A DNA stretch of 64,000 nt from Emergencia timonensis (GCF_900086585.1 NZ_FLKM01000009.1:2224934-2288933), one strand, 5' to 3'; positions 42,578 to 50,995 are shown, numbered from the stretch's first letter. The notes: generated by a model from the sequence alone, not told the origin. Numbers and translations are program-made.

Positions 42578-44044
42578 TCACTGGCGGATTCGGAAAAAAT
42601 CCAAAACCTTTTTACTGCCGGATTCGTCCAATGGATAGCTTTCTTTTATTTGCCCTTTTTCCATATGGACTACATACGAACATCCCGCCATCACCAACTC
42701 CGGATCATGCGTAATAACAAGAAGCGTTTTGCCCTGATCCGCGAGTGACTTCAAACTACGCGCAACTTCCCGCATATGTTTGAGATCAAGCCCGCTGGTT
42801 GGTTCGTCAAACACAATGATCTCCCGGTTACTCACAATGGCAGACGCGATCGCTACCCGCTGTTTTTGCCCGCCGGAAAGAGAAAGCGGGTGCCTGTCTT
42901 TATATTCCAGCAGATCAAACTGTTTAAGGATTTTATCCACAACAGTTTCATCCTTGTTGTCCATGCTCAGAAGCACTTCATCCGTCACGCTTTCGGTAAA
43001 TAGCTGATGGCTGGTATCCTGCATTACCATGTAGCAATGTTTGAGCCGGGCTTTCCAATCAAGGGTTTTCCCGTCAACCTGCAAAAGGCCACACTTCTTT
43101 TCCAGTCCGCAAATACAGCGGGCCAGAGTAGATTTTCCAGCGCCATTCAGACCGATAATGGCAATCGTTTCTCCAACAGGCAGTTCTGCACTCGGAATAT
43201 GGAGGCTTTCCGGTTCCCGCTTTTTATACGCAAAGCAGAAATTTTGAAATTCCATCTGTTTAGCTGTATGCGCCTGATACTGATTCGCAGGCTTCAACTT
43301 CGAGAGAGAAAACGGCCGCAGCCCCATTTCTTTTCGAGTGCCATCCGATAAGCTGTCAAATTCAGCAGGCGTGTATTCCCGTTCAATCTCCCCATCTTTT
43401 ACATACAGCACACGATCTGCAAGATCGTGAAGGTAGTAAAGGCGGTGTTCTGCGACCAGAATTGTTTTGCCCTGCTTTTTCCAGAGGCTCAGGACCTGCC
43501 GCAGGTCATCAATAGCAGCCATATCCAAATTAGAAGATGGTTCGTCCAGGACCATAATTCCCGGCAGCAATACACTTGATGAAGCACAGGCTATTTTTTG
43601 CTTTTCGCCTCCGGACAGAGCAAACACGCTTCGCCCCATCAAATCTTCAATATGATAATCGGAAACTGTCCGGTCAATCCTTTTCAGGATATCCTCCTGA
43701 GGATAGCCTAAATTTTCACAGGCAAAGGCTAATTCACTATCCGTATCCACGTTGAAAAACTGACTTTTGGGATTCTGGAATACAGATCCCACCATAGCAG
43801 CCAAGTCATAAAGCGGCGTATCTGATACGCTTTTTCCGTCCAGAAGGACATCGCCCTCTAAATTGCCCTCGTAATAATGAGGCACCAGCCCGTTTACCAA
43901 ACGGGTAATCGTTGTTTTCCCACAGCCGGATTCTCCCGTGAGTAAAACAAATTCCCCTGTGTTTATGGTGAGATTGACATTTCTAATCCCTCCGCCGCTG
44001 GATTCTTCACCATAAGAAAAAGAAACATTTTGAAAATCTATCAT
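42578..44044 (-). CDS. ECF transporter ATPase, two fused domains
   Basis: 488 residues from MIDFQNVSF (ATG 44042-44044, overlapping the ecfT stop as ATGA). It has two complete CbiO-type domains: GESGCGKTT with LSGGEKQK and VLDEPSSNLD, then GLNGAGKST with LSGGQKQR and FDEPTSGLD. It powers an energy-coupling-factor importer together with the T and S components encoded just upstream. Fused EcfA-EcfA' proteins are common for group I ECF systems. Confidence 0.92.
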   Translation of the reverse strand: MIDFQNVSFSYGEESSGGGIRNVNLTINTGEFVLLTGESGCGKTTITRLVNGLVPHYYEGNLEGDVLLDGKSVSDTPLYDLAAMVGSVFQNPKSQFFNVDTDSELAFACENLGYPQEDILKRIDRTVSDYHIEDLMGRSVFALSGGEKQKIACASSSVLLPGIMVLDEPSSNLDMAAIDDLRQVLSLWKKQGKTILVAEHRLYYLHDLADRVLYVKDGEIEREYTPAEFDSLSDGTRKEMGLRPFSLSKLKPANQYQAHTAKQMEFQNFCFAYKKREPESLHIPSAELPVGETIAIIGLNGAGKSTLARCICGLEKKCGLLQVDGKTLDWKARLKHCYMVMQDTSHQLFTESVTDEVLLSMDNKDETVVDKILKQFDLLEYKDRHPLSLSGGQKQRVAIASAIVSNREIIVFDEPTSGLDLKHMREVARSLKSLADQGKTLLVITHDPELVMAGCSYVVHMEKGQIKESYPLDESGSKKVLDFFRIRQ

Positions 44045-44793
44045 GGCAAAATCCCTCCTGCGGAAATTATCGGGGAAGCAATCGCCCAAAACACTACAAA
44101 GCAACAAAACAAGATCAGCACCACATCGGCAAAATTGAATTTAAGCTGGCAAATGTTTGTGCGTTTGACAGGAGCGCCGAGGCCACGGGTAATTGCCGCA
44201 GCGGAAAGTTCCTCACCGATTTTCACGGAGCAGGTAATCATCGGGATCAGCTTATACTCCAATATTTTTGAAGATTTTTTCCCTCCAAGTTTAATCCCAC
44301 GCATTTTCATAGCATCACTGATTGCTTCTGACTCCTGAAAGACAGTTGGAAAGAAGCGGAACATGACCGTTAAGGGGATCGTCACTTCTTTAGGCATATG
44401 GATTCTTTCCATGCCGGAAATCAATTCACTGACCGTTGTTGTTTTCACTGCATAGGCAGCAATCGCAACACTGGGAAGGATTCGGCAGAAGAATCCTGTT
44501 GTAAACAGAACGAGGAAATTCAATATTCCCGTAAGGTGCGGCAAAACATAAATTTGAACAGCATAAAAAGCAGAAAACACAGCAATATAGCCCACAGCTT
44601 TTGCACATTGTTTCGAGGTAAGCAGCAATATAGCCGGAACCGTACAAAGAACAAGGCGGATCAGCCCCATAGCTTCTCCGCCTGTTCCACCCATGACAAA
44701 AATGCTTATGATGAAGATGAGCAACAGTTTTGTACGCGGATCGAGCCGTAACCCTTGTTCTGTTTTTTTGCTGAGCAGAATTTCCCGCGCCAT
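44041..44793 (-). CDS. ECF transporter transmembrane T component
   Basis: 250 residues from the ATG at 44791-44793, which overlaps the previous stop by one base (TAATG). It has about five membrane helices and the conserved cytoplasmic coupling motif MRGIKLGG around residue 180 (the ALxxRGxxxG-type helix). This is EcfT/CbiQ, the scaffold between the S component and the ATPase. A longer upstream frame is open but overlaps the S gene and lacks a ribosome site. Confidence 0.9.
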   Translation of the reverse strand: MAREILLSKKTEQGLRLDPRTKLLLIFIISIFVMGGTGGEAMGLIRLVLCTVPAILLLTSKQCAKAVGYIAVFSAFYAVQIYVLPHLTGILNFLVLFTTGFFCRILPSVAIAAYAVKTTTVSELISGMERIHMPKEVTIPLTVMFRFFPTVFQESEAISDAMKMRGIKLGGKKSSKILEYKLIPMITCSVKIGEELSAAAITRGLGAPVKRTNICQLKFNFADVVLILFCCFVVFWAIASPIISAGGILP

Positions 44794-45389
44794 TATGCAA
44801 TACCGGCACGCTGGAAGTGCTTTTTGCAAATGGCTTTCCCAATCACACCTCCGACAAGGCCAAACACAAAGCAGGCAACCAGCAGAATAGGCGCAATCCA
44901 CATAGGCATATATGTATTAAGGGTAGCTGCATATTCAGCGCCGTATCCTTCAGTCAACATTACCATATAGCTTTCACGGTTCAGGAAAATGGGAGCAAAG
45001 TTGCCAAACACCCAGATGCTGAACACGCCGCAGGAAAGAACTGTGCTCTTTGCACTTTTGTAGTCCGCCTTTTTCAGGATCACGTCGGCCAACAGGCCGC
45101 CAACGAGACCAGTTACCATAGTAAGATAGCCGTTGCCGAAGAACACCATGATTAGGCCAATCAGGAAACCCATGATTGCAGTCATCCCGAATTTTTTAGC
45201 CTTTGTAACATACAGCATATAGGGGATGCCACCAATCAAAGGGCACAGCACCGCCATCAGCGGAATAAAAATGGGGATAAAGCCAAGCATCGCCACCAGC
45301 ATAACAATCACGACATAGATGACGGTGTAGATGCCGATAGTAATTAAATCTTTTCCCTCAAGCCGGGAACTTTTTTTCTGGGAACTCAT
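44793..45389 (-). CDS. ECF transporter S component, MptD/Trep_Strep type
   Basis: 198 residues, five or six membrane helices, beginning with a short charged tail and then LITIGIYTVIYVVIVMLVAM. It matches the MptD (Trep_Strep) family of S components, whose substrates are not established. In the equibactin-like loci of streptococci a similar trio sits with the YbtPQ-like pair. Here it would give substrate specificity, perhaps for a metal chelate. AAGGAGG ribosome site; promoter and inverted repeat upstream. Confidence 0.82.
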   Translation of the reverse strand: MSSQKKSSRLEGKDLITIGIYTVIYVVIVMLVAMLGFIPIFIPLMAVLCPLIGGIPYMLYVTKAKKFGMTAIMGFLIGLIMVFFGNGYLTMVTGLVGGLLADVILKKADYKSAKSTVLSCGVFSIWVFGNFAPIFLNRESYMVMLTEGYGAEYAATLNTYMPMWIAPILLVACFVFGLVGGVIGKAICKKHFQRAGIA

Positions 45390-45424
45390 ACCAGTATCCT
45401 CCTTATCTCTGAGAAAATGAAAAT

Positions 45425-45456
45425 GCGATGCGGTTAATGTTCTCTAACCACATCGC
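45425..45456. promoter_or_regulatory. Inverted repeat in the leader of the transporter operon
   Basis: Arms GCGATG-C-GGTTA (45425-45436) and TAACC-A-CATCGC (45445-45456), one mismatch, just downstream of the predicted start of transcription. Likely an operator or leader hairpin. Confidence 0.55.
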
Positions 45457-45458
45457 AA

Positions 45459-45487
45459 ATTGTACCAATTCCCGTTGTTACATCCAA
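45459..45487 (-). promoter_or_regulatory. Promoter of the ECF/ABC operon
   Basis: Reverse strand: TTGGAT (45482-45487), exactly 17 bp, TACAAT (45459-45464). Direct repeats of a GATTTTGGGT/TCGGGTTTGGGT type lie just upstream of the -35, as expected for activation by an AraC-type protein. Confidence 0.6.
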
Positions 45488-45532
45488 CCCAAACCCGATT
45501 TCATTCTACCCAAAATCGGTATTTTTTTAGGT

Positions 45533-46498
45533 TTAGCCAATCGTATTTTCATCTTTATAGTTCTTGGGTATTACTCCATATTTCTTTTTGAACGCAGCCG
45601 CAAAGTTGCTTGGTTTTGAATATCCAACCAGCGTTGCAATCTGGCTTACGTTCAAGTCGCTTTCCAAAAGTAGCCCTGCTGCCTTTTCCAGTCTTTGATC
45701 TATGATGTATGCGTGAACCGATGTCCCAAATAAAGAATTAAATCCCTTTGTCAGCTTGGAAACACTAATATTAACCTTTTTTGCCAGTTCCTCACAACTC
45801 GGCGCAAAAGCAAGCTGGCTGTCGATGATTCGCTTTGCCTCGGTAATTGAATCCCTGTCACTTTTAGAAATGCTGATATAGCTCGATGAAAGAATACTGA
45901 GTTCCAATACTTCACTCAAATACACGGACAGCAATTCAAAGACCTTACTTTCCAGAAATAAATACCCTAAACCGCCCCGGTATTGCGTAAAATCTTTTAC
46001 CTCCGCAAAAATATGTTCCATATACGGGGTGATACTCACTTTTGAAATGCCAGTCAATAACTTTTTCTCATAAGCATCTATCTCACTATCTTCAAAGTAG
46101 TCACTCAAAATTTTGTGGAAATAGGGCATGGGAATTTTTATATTTTTGAAAAGGAAATCTGTCTTTCCGGAATAACACAGGTATTCCATCTTACCATGTC
46201 CTCGATAAATACAGGATTCGCCCTTCTGTATGCTGACACTTTGACGCGCATCTGCAATATTCCACGATACGCCATCATTGAAGCAAAATAGAAGTTGAAT
46301 ATAATCTTCGCAGCTTACCCCTTGCACATTCATATCTGAAAAATAATTCATTTTCCAGTCAGATACAACCGCTCCTTGCTTTGTAACAACCTGCGAAATC
46401 TGGCCCGTTCCCATATCAGCCGGAATATCTATTGTCACTGTCTGCGGAGAGTTGGAGAGCAGATCGTGGTACAGCTTCGTCATATATTGATTTGTCAT
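45533..46498 (-). CDS. AraC-family transcriptional regulator
   Basis: 321 residues. The last 100 carry two helix-turn-helix motifs (CEELAKKVNISVSKLTKGFN and VSQIATLVGYSKPSNFAAAF, then KKYGVIPKNYK), the AraC signature. The N-terminal 200 residues are the sensing part, similar in layout to YbtA/PchR-type regulators that sense Fe-siderophores. It is transcribed toward the transporter operon and sits directly before it. The most likely role is activation of uptake when the siderophore is present. Confidence 0.88.
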   Translation of the reverse strand: MTNQYMTKLYHDLLSNSPQTVTIDIPADMGTGQISQVVTKQGAVVSDWKMNYFSDMNVQGVSCEDYIQLLFCFNDGVSWNIADARQSVSIQKGESCIYRGHGKMEYLCYSGKTDFLFKNIKIPMPYFHKILSDYFEDSEIDAYEKKLLTGISKVSITPYMEHIFAEVKDFTQYRGGLGYLFLESKVFELLSVYLSEVLELSILSSSYISISKSDRDSITEAKRIIDSQLAFAPSCEELAKKVNISVSKLTKGFNSLFGTSVHAYIIDQRLEKAAGLLLESDLNVSQIATLVGYSKPSNFAAAFKKKYGVIPKNYKDENTIG

Positions 46499-46518
46499 CG
46501 TGCGCCCTCCTTTCTGGG

Positions 46519-46532
46519 TTAGCCAAGGCTAA
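46519..46532. promoter_or_regulatory. Perfect palindrome TTAGCCAAGGCTAA (candidate iron box)
   Basis: A perfect 14-bp palindrome directly after the araC -10 box, so a bound protein would block transcription. It resembles the core half-sites of DtxR-family operators (TTAG...CTAA). The DtxR-like protein of this operon is the natural candidate; unproven. Confidence 0.5.
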
Positions 46533-46536
46533 GCAT

Positions 46537-46565
46537 ATAATACTTTATATTTTGATGGCAGTCAA
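46537..46565 (-). promoter_or_regulatory. Promoter of the AraC gene
   Basis: Reverse strand: TTGACT (46560-46565), 17-bp spacer, TATTAT (46537-46542). The candidate iron box starts 4 bp downstream. Confidence 0.65.
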
Positions 46566-46670
46566 GGTAGGGTCGCCAATCGTTAAAGTGAAATTAAATA
46601 GTCAGTAATATGAAATACAAAGTCGTTCAAATAATATCACATGAAATGTAAAATCATATCAGGTGATGTT

Positions 46671-47030
46671 ATGAAGATAGAACGAGATGAAAGACGCTTT
46701 GATTTTCACGATATAGGGCTCGCCATCAAGCGGGCAAGAGAAGCCAGCGGCATGACACAGGAGCAACTGGCCTATATTGTTGACCGCGCTCCGCGTACCA
46801 TTATGTATAATGAAAATGATGGTCAGCATCCAAGCTTCAACACCTTTTATCAGATGGTCACAATGTTTGATATATCGGTGGATCAATACTTTTACCCGTC
46901 CCAAAATAGCGGGAGCGAGTGCAGAAAGCGGATTGATGCCATGTTGAACGCCTTGGACGAAAGAGAATTGAAAATCGTTGAAGCTACAATCCAAGCGATG
47001 AAAGCATCGAAAGAAACGGAGGAAACGTAA
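46671..47030 (+). CDS. XRE-family helix-turn-helix regulator
   Basis: 119 residues from the ATG at 46671 (AGGTGATG upstream). The N-terminal domain LAIKRAREASGMTQEQLAYI, VDRAPRTIMYNENDGQHPSF is a Cro/CI-type helix-turn-helix; the C-terminal part is helical. It is the only clearly forward-strand gene in the element, divergent from araC, and ends in a strong terminator. It may belong to the cargo or to the element's own control; no target can be named. Confidence 0.85.
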   Translation: MKIERDERRFDFHDIGLAIKRAREASGMTQEQLAYIVDRAPRTIMYNENDGQHPSFNTFYQMVTMFDISVDQYFYPSQNSGSECRKRIDAMLNALDERELKIVEATIQAMKASKETEET

Positions 47031-47056
47031 AAGAAAGCGTAACCTCCGTTTTTTTG
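47016..47056 (+). terminator. Terminator of the XRE regulator gene
   Basis: AACGGAGG/CCTCCGTT stem (47016-47023 with 47044-47051) and a T7 run; it overlaps the stop codon. Confidence 0.85.
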
Positions 47057-47174
47057 CGCCATGTTGCGGGTTGCGCGTTTTGGCAAGCAATTCGGGTGTG
47101 GCCACACTCCGAAATTTTTGCAGGGCACAGGGCCCGCAAAAATGCTTGTTGGGGAGCTCCCCAAACCCGCTGTA

Positions 47175-47197
47175 CTTCGGGACAAATTGTCCCAAAG
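47175..47197. repeat. Element palindrome, copy 4
   Basis: GGGACA-AAT-TGTCCC core, 36 bp past the relaxase stop; the first copy on the right side of the cargo. Confidence 0.9.
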
Positions 47198-47232
47198 TCC
47201 CGGTGCGCTGCACCGTAGTCTGCGGCCCGTCA

Positions 47233-48639
47233 CTATCGTTCCTGTGCCTTATTCTCACGCTCGTCCGTTATGCCGAGCAGATGATCAATGTTCGCTTTTA
47301 TTGCCACGGCCTCCCGCATTTGCCGCTGGGCATCCCGGTATTCTGCATAAAGCTCTTTCTTTTGTCCCGCCAGCTCACGGCGGGATTTTTTTAGTGCTTC
47401 AATCTTAGGGAGCTTTGCGCCGTTCAGTATGGTGTTCATGGTATCCTTTGCCGCCCGGTAAGTGGCAAGCTCTGCTTCATGCTGGGCCAGATACTTTTTA
47501 CTGTACCGCACAGCCTTGTACCCATCGAACACCGGGCGGGTCTTGGCATAGTCCACCGTGGCAGCCATCAGCTCCGAGGTTTTGGAAAGGGCCTCCTCCG
47601 TTGTGCGGAGCTCGTCAGACAGCTTGTGAAAGTGATCCACAGCAGCCTCGGTGCGGGCCGTCAGCGCCGCATAGTCTGTCAGATGATGCTCCTGCAAATA
47701 CTGGAGCGCGGCAGCCATCTGTTTTAGGTTGTAGACCTTGGCCCATCGTTCATAGGCCGGGCCTTTGCCCTGGGCCATACGCTCTTGAATGTCGATGATA
47801 AGATTAACTCGCCGTGGCGGAACCGTGGGCTCCTCTGGTAGTTCAGGGAGCGGACGTTCCCCAGCAATTACCGTCTTGATGTCCTCCGGGTCAAATCCGG
47901 CTCCCAGTGTAGAAGCCCGGAGCCGGGTCGGTTTTTCCTGTCCGGGCGCAAGGAATGAGATGACACCGCCGCGCCCCTGTTTTACGGCAAAGCCGGACTC
48001 CTCCATAAGACGAAGAAAGTCGGCAAAGTCCGTGGGCTTTTTCTCCAAAGCGGCGAGAACAGCCAGCCGCACCCGCTGCTTGGCAGAGGGCGGCTTTTTC
48101 CCGATCCACTGTCCATAGTGGAGAAAACGACCCTTGCTGTGCTGGCACGGATTTTGGATAACAGACAATTCATGTTCGATGCACACGCGGTCAGAGAGCC
48201 GCCGCAGGGCAAAGGACGAACCAATGAAATTATGAAATTTCCGGGAGCGGTCAAAGGCCGTCGCATTGAAATAAATGTGATTGTGGATATGGGCCTTGTC
48301 GGTATGCGTACAGACGAAGAACTGATACTTTCCCTTTGTCCAGCGCATCGCCGTTTCATAGCCGATACGGTTTGCTTCTTCCGCCGTAACCTCCCCGGGC
48401 AGGAACGCCTGCCGGATCTGAAAGAACAGGGCCCCGCGAGATACGGCCCGGCCTGTCTCTGCAAGGTATTGACTTTTTACCAGAAGAAACTCGGCGGGAG
48501 CCGTGTTCGGATCGCAGAGATAGGAAGATACGGCTCCCAGCTTTTCCGGGTTCAGGCCATAGGTGAAACGATCCTCCATCGTTTGAATTGCACTTTTTCC
48601 CGCCGCTGTTTTATAAGGGCGGATGTAGGTGGTCGCCGT
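47233..48639 (-). CDS. Relaxase, MobP type, with apparent ACG start
   Basis: About 468 residues. It nicks DNA at oriT and leads the strand into the recipient. The histidine triad HIHNHIYFNA is at about residues 117-126, and the N-terminus ATTYIRPYKTAAGKS is the family's first motif with the tyrosine at residue 5. The rest is helical. The family begins M-A-T-T-Y, but here the corresponding codon is ACG (48637-48639), seven bases after GGAGG. The only upstream TTG (48658-48660) lies before that ribosome site. So the gene either starts at ACG or is impaired. A terminator and palindrome copy 5 separate it from mobC. Confidence 0.88.
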   Translation of the reverse strand, partial: TATTYIRPYKTAAGKSAIQTMEDRFTYGLNPEKLGAVSSYLCDPNTAPAEFLLVKSQYLAETGRAVSRGALFFQIRQAFLPGEVTAEEANRIGYETAMRWTKGKYQFFVCTHTDKAHIHNHIYFNATAFDRSRKFHNFIGSSFALRRLSDRVCIEHELSVIQNPCQHSKGRFLHYGQWIGKKPPSAKQRVRLAVLAALEKKPTDFADFLRLMEESGFAVKQGRGGVISFLAPGQEKPTRLRASTLGAGFDPEDIKTVIAGERPLPELPEEPTVPPRRVNLIIDIQERMAQGKGPAYERWAKVYNLKQMAAALQYLQEHHLTDYAALTARTEAAVDHFHKLSDELRTTEEALSKTSELMAATVDYAKTRPVFDGYKAVRYSKKYLAQHEAELATYRAAKDTMNTILNGAKLPKIEALKKSRRELAGQKKELYAEYRDAQRQMREAVAIKANIDHLLGITDERENKAQER

Positions 48640-48672
48640 AAAAATCCCTCCTTCCGGCAAACAGTATTTTTA

Positions 48673-48695
48673 CTTTGGGACACTTTGTCCCGAAG
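48673..48695. repeat. Element palindrome, copy 5
   Basis: GGGACA-CTT-TGTCCC core, 34 bp before the relaxase start and 10 bp after the terminator hairpin. Confidence 0.9.
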
Positions 48696-48704
48696 TAGAA
48701 AAAG

Positions 48705-48732
48705 CCGGGGAGCGGTATCAACCACTCCCCGG
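48705..48732 (-). terminator. Terminator between mobC and the relaxase gene
   Basis: Perfect 8-bp stem CCGGGGAG/CTCCCCGG, then CTTTTTCT on the reverse strand, 6 bp past the mobC stop. It should reduce relaxase expression. Confidence 0.75.
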
Positions 48733-48737
48733 ATGGG

Positions 48738-49085
48738 TCAGAGCTCTACCAGCGCGGAGAGCTGTTTCAAGAGATCAGACAGCGGCCCCCACAAAGCGGC
48801 ATAGTCCCGCTGCAAAGCCGCGAGTTCTTCGGGATAAATCGCGCCGTAGGTGTTGGCTTGAATTGCCACTTGGTTCAGATTGTTGGAGCAGCGCCGCTGG
48901 AGCGAAACCAGCTCACGAACAGGCGAAAGGTCAACATGAAGCACATACCCACTCAGGGCCATTTTCCGCATATAGGCTCCCATATTACGGATGCCAGCCT
49001 CCGCCATACGTTCTTGAATCAGAGCCTGCTCCGCCTCCGACACCATCACATGAAGATGGATCGGACGGCGGCGTTTCTTTGTCAT
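48738..49085 (-). CDS. mobC: MobC relaxosome protein
   Basis: 115 residues starting TKKRRRPIHLHVMVSEAEQAL, a ribbon-helix-helix-like N-terminus, then IRNMGAYMRKMALSGYVLHV and the MobC motif NNLNQVAIQANTYG. MobC helps the relaxase open DNA at oriT. The ATG overlaps the stop of the upstream small gene (ATGA). The basic N-terminus fits DNA binding. Confidence 0.9.
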   Translation of the reverse strand: MTKKRRRPIHLHVMVSEAEQALIQERMAEAGIRNMGAYMRKMALSGYVLHVDLSPVRELVSLQRRCSNNLNQVAIQANTYGAIYPEELAALQRDYAALWGPLSDLLKQLSALVEL

Positions 49086-49246
49086 CGCTCCTCACGCTCC
49101 CGGCTGCGGCAGGCGCGGGGCGGCTCCTTTACCTTATCCAGCGGCTTTTCCTGTTCGTCTGCCGGAACAGGGTGCGGCAAATGAAATTCACGGTGCAGGC
49201 GCAGCACCTCCAGTACAGACAATTCCTGTTCACGTTTCTTTTCCAT
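49082..49246 (-). CDS. Small charged protein upstream of mobC
   Basis: 54 residues beginning MEKKREQELSVLEVLRLHRE and ending in Arg/Glu repeats. AAGGAGG lies at good distance from the ATG, and its stop overlaps the mobC start by 4 bp, so it is very likely translated. I do not recognise a family; it may be an accessory of the relaxosome. Confidence 0.7.
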   Translation of the reverse strand: MEKKREQELSVLEVLRLHREFHLPHPVPADEQEKPLDKVKEPPRACRSREREER

Positions 49247-49258
49247 ATACGCACCTCC

Positions 49259-49843
49259 TTATCTATCGCCACGGTCAGGCTGCCTCCGTTGGGGAGCCGG
49301 AGCCTCCGAGCCGCGATCTGCCTCCGCCAACTTTGCCGCATTTTTCATCTGCTCGGCAATCGGACGGGGCCTGTCGGGATTATCAGGCGCAGGACGCAGC
49401 TCATAGTCGGATGCCTGTTTTTCCGTTAGCGGGCGGGTATAGGTAAGATAGCCCCAAGCCAAGAACGAGCCATTTTCCACCGGGATGCGCTGATCGTAAT
49501 TGAAGATTTCATCCGGCTTGTTATAAGGCGGCTTCGGGAATGTCCCGATGTCCACAGGCCGCTGGGTCGAATAATACTTGTAAAGGCCGGGAGCCTCGGT
49601 CTGCCTGATCCCGACGTTATAAATACGCTGATAGTCCTGCACCCGGTCTGTGAAATCCTGTTCCATCGCGGTGCGGTCATTTCCATAGTGACCCCATTCA
49701 TACTGCCGCTGGCCGTCCTTGTCATCATAGCAGGCCCATGTGACATAGCGGGATGGCGCGGTGGGATGTTCGCCCAATGCAAATCCTCGTCCATTTTCCA
49801 GCATGACCGCCTTCAAAATGGCGTAGCCTTGATTTTTGTCCAT
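49259..49843 (-). CDS. Conserved-looking element protein of unknown function
   Basis: 194 residues, soluble. The first 100 residues look like a compact domain (AILKAVMLENGRGFALGEHP, FVTWACYDDKDGQRQYEWGHY-like), with many aromatic residues. The last 45 form a linker with the motif RPIAEQMKNAAK and a Pro/Arg-rich tail. I recall similar proteins in clostridial elements next to MobC, but cannot name the family. GGGAGG precedes the ATG. The C-terminal motif is shared with PcfB and the SpoVG-domain protein. Confidence 0.7.
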   Translation of the reverse strand: MDKNQGYAILKAVMLENGRGFALGEHPTAPSRYVTWACYDDKDGQRQYEWGHYGNDRTAMEQDFTDRVQDYQRIYNVGIRQTEAPGLYKYYSTQRPVDIGTFPKPPYNKPDEIFNYDQRIPVENGSFLAWGYLTYTRPLTEKQASDYELRPAPDNPDRPRPIAEQMKNAAKLAEADRGSEAPAPQRRQPDRGDR

Positions 49844-49856
49844 AGTACACCTCCCA

Positions 49857-50816
49857 TCATCGAGACATTTCTTTGTTTTCTCTTTTCACAAACGGCTGGA
49901 GCTGATAGGGGCTTGTACCGTCCTCGGGCCGCAGAAAGTCTATCCGGGCCGCAGCACGGATGGCGTTCTGGTTAAGCTGCCGCTGCCATGCCCCTTGGCT
50001 GGGAGCCCACTTAAAGCCGTTGCTTTTCAGTTCCTGCCGCTGATTGGCATCGGGCTTTTCCTCAAAAATAAGCTGCAAACGATTTTCAGCCTCGTTGATT
50101 TTTGCCTCGCCTCCGGGGAATGTCCAGCCTGCAAACTCGGAGCGGCTGCTCAGTTCCTCAATGCGCTGGCGCACACGGCGGATGTTGGCGTTGTTGTTGG
50201 AAAGCAGATAGGCGGGGTATGGCTTGCTTTTGTCCAAGTGCCATGACTGCGCCATATCTGCTTTGAGCTTTTCGGCCTGCTCCGGCGTAAGCTCCGGGCA
50301 GCCGTCCAGCGTTTTGTGTTTCCGAAAATACGCATTGACCGCCTTCATGGTGGCCTGCAGGGACTCCAGCCCCTCCAGCTTTTTTGTCAGCTTTTCCACG
50401 GCCAGATCGTCATCCGCGCTGATCCCACCCATTCCAACAGAGCGGATTTTATCAAGCAGCTTTGAAATCTCCGCATACTCTCCATAGTTGCGATCCCGGG
50501 CGGCGTTCTGCTTGTGCTTTTTTGTCACAGGGAAATTGCCGCCCCCGGAGATCAGAATAGAGGGCGCCCGGGCATCAATCACATTGCGTTCATTCAGATT
50601 TTCCGCAAGTTTCCGGGCATAGCGATCCACCAGAGCGTCAATCTTACCGTGGTACATGGGATCGACACGGGCTTTCTGGCGTTCCGCCGCTGCATACGCT
50701 TCATCGACCATTGCCCGGTAGCTCGCCGTAGCGGAGCCCGGTTGATAGTCGGAAAAGCTGTTCATATCCTTTGCCCGCTTTGCGGCTTCTTCATTGATCA
50801 GATAATATTTCGGCAT
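49857..50816 (-). CDS. Element protein with polyvalent-protein-like C-terminus
   Basis: 319 residues from the ATG at 50814-50816 (GGAGG five bases upstream). The N-terminal half is helical and Lys/Ala rich (EEAAKRAKDMNSFSDYQPGS). The C-terminal half has IRRVRQRIEELSSRSEFAGW, FPGGEAKINEAENRLQLIFE and NGFKWAPSQGAWQRQL. The last motif recurs in large proteins of phages and conjugative elements. No catalytic residues are recognisable. It may act early after transfer, but that is only suggested by the company of that motif. Confidence 0.65.
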   Translation of the reverse strand: MPKYYLINEEAAKRAKDMNSFSDYQPGSATASYRAMVDEAYAAAERQKARVDPMYHGKIDALVDRYARKLAENLNERNVIDARAPSILISGGGNFPVTKKHKQNAARDRNYGEYAEISKLLDKIRSVGMGGISADDDLAVEKLTKKLEGLESLQATMKAVNAYFRKHKTLDGCPELTPEQAEKLKADMAQSWHLDKSKPYPAYLLSNNNANIRRVRQRIEELSSRSEFAGWTFPGGEAKINEAENRLQLIFEEKPDANQRQELKSNGFKWAPSQGAWQRQLNQNAIRAAARIDFLRPEDGTSPYQLQPFVKRENKEMSR

Positions 50817-50842
50817 AGTACCTCCTTCCACAAAAGCCGGAA

Positions 50843-50865
50843 CTTTGGGACAAATTGTCCCAAAG
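50843..50865. repeat. Element palindrome, copy 6 (part of a terminator-like stem)
   Basis: Perfect GGGACA-AAT-TGTCCC with CTTT/AAAG ends. Flanking GCCGG/CCGGC extends the stem, and TTTTG follows on the reverse strand, so this copy looks like an intrinsic terminator. It is 27 bp before the next start. Confidence 0.9.
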
Positions 50866-50995
50866 CCCCGGCAGCTAAAATGTTGACAGCATCTCACGGA
50901 AACAGGGCCGGACATAGAAACATACACCTCCCGCAGAAAAGGGCCTTAAAAAGCCTTGTCATAAGCGGGTTTAGGCTGGCCTAATTGTCAACACA

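Noticed and set aside
48660..48660. TTG at 48658-48660 as the relaxase start
   Set aside because: The strong ribosome site lies downstream of it, inside the would-be coding sequence, and the extra residues do not match the family start.
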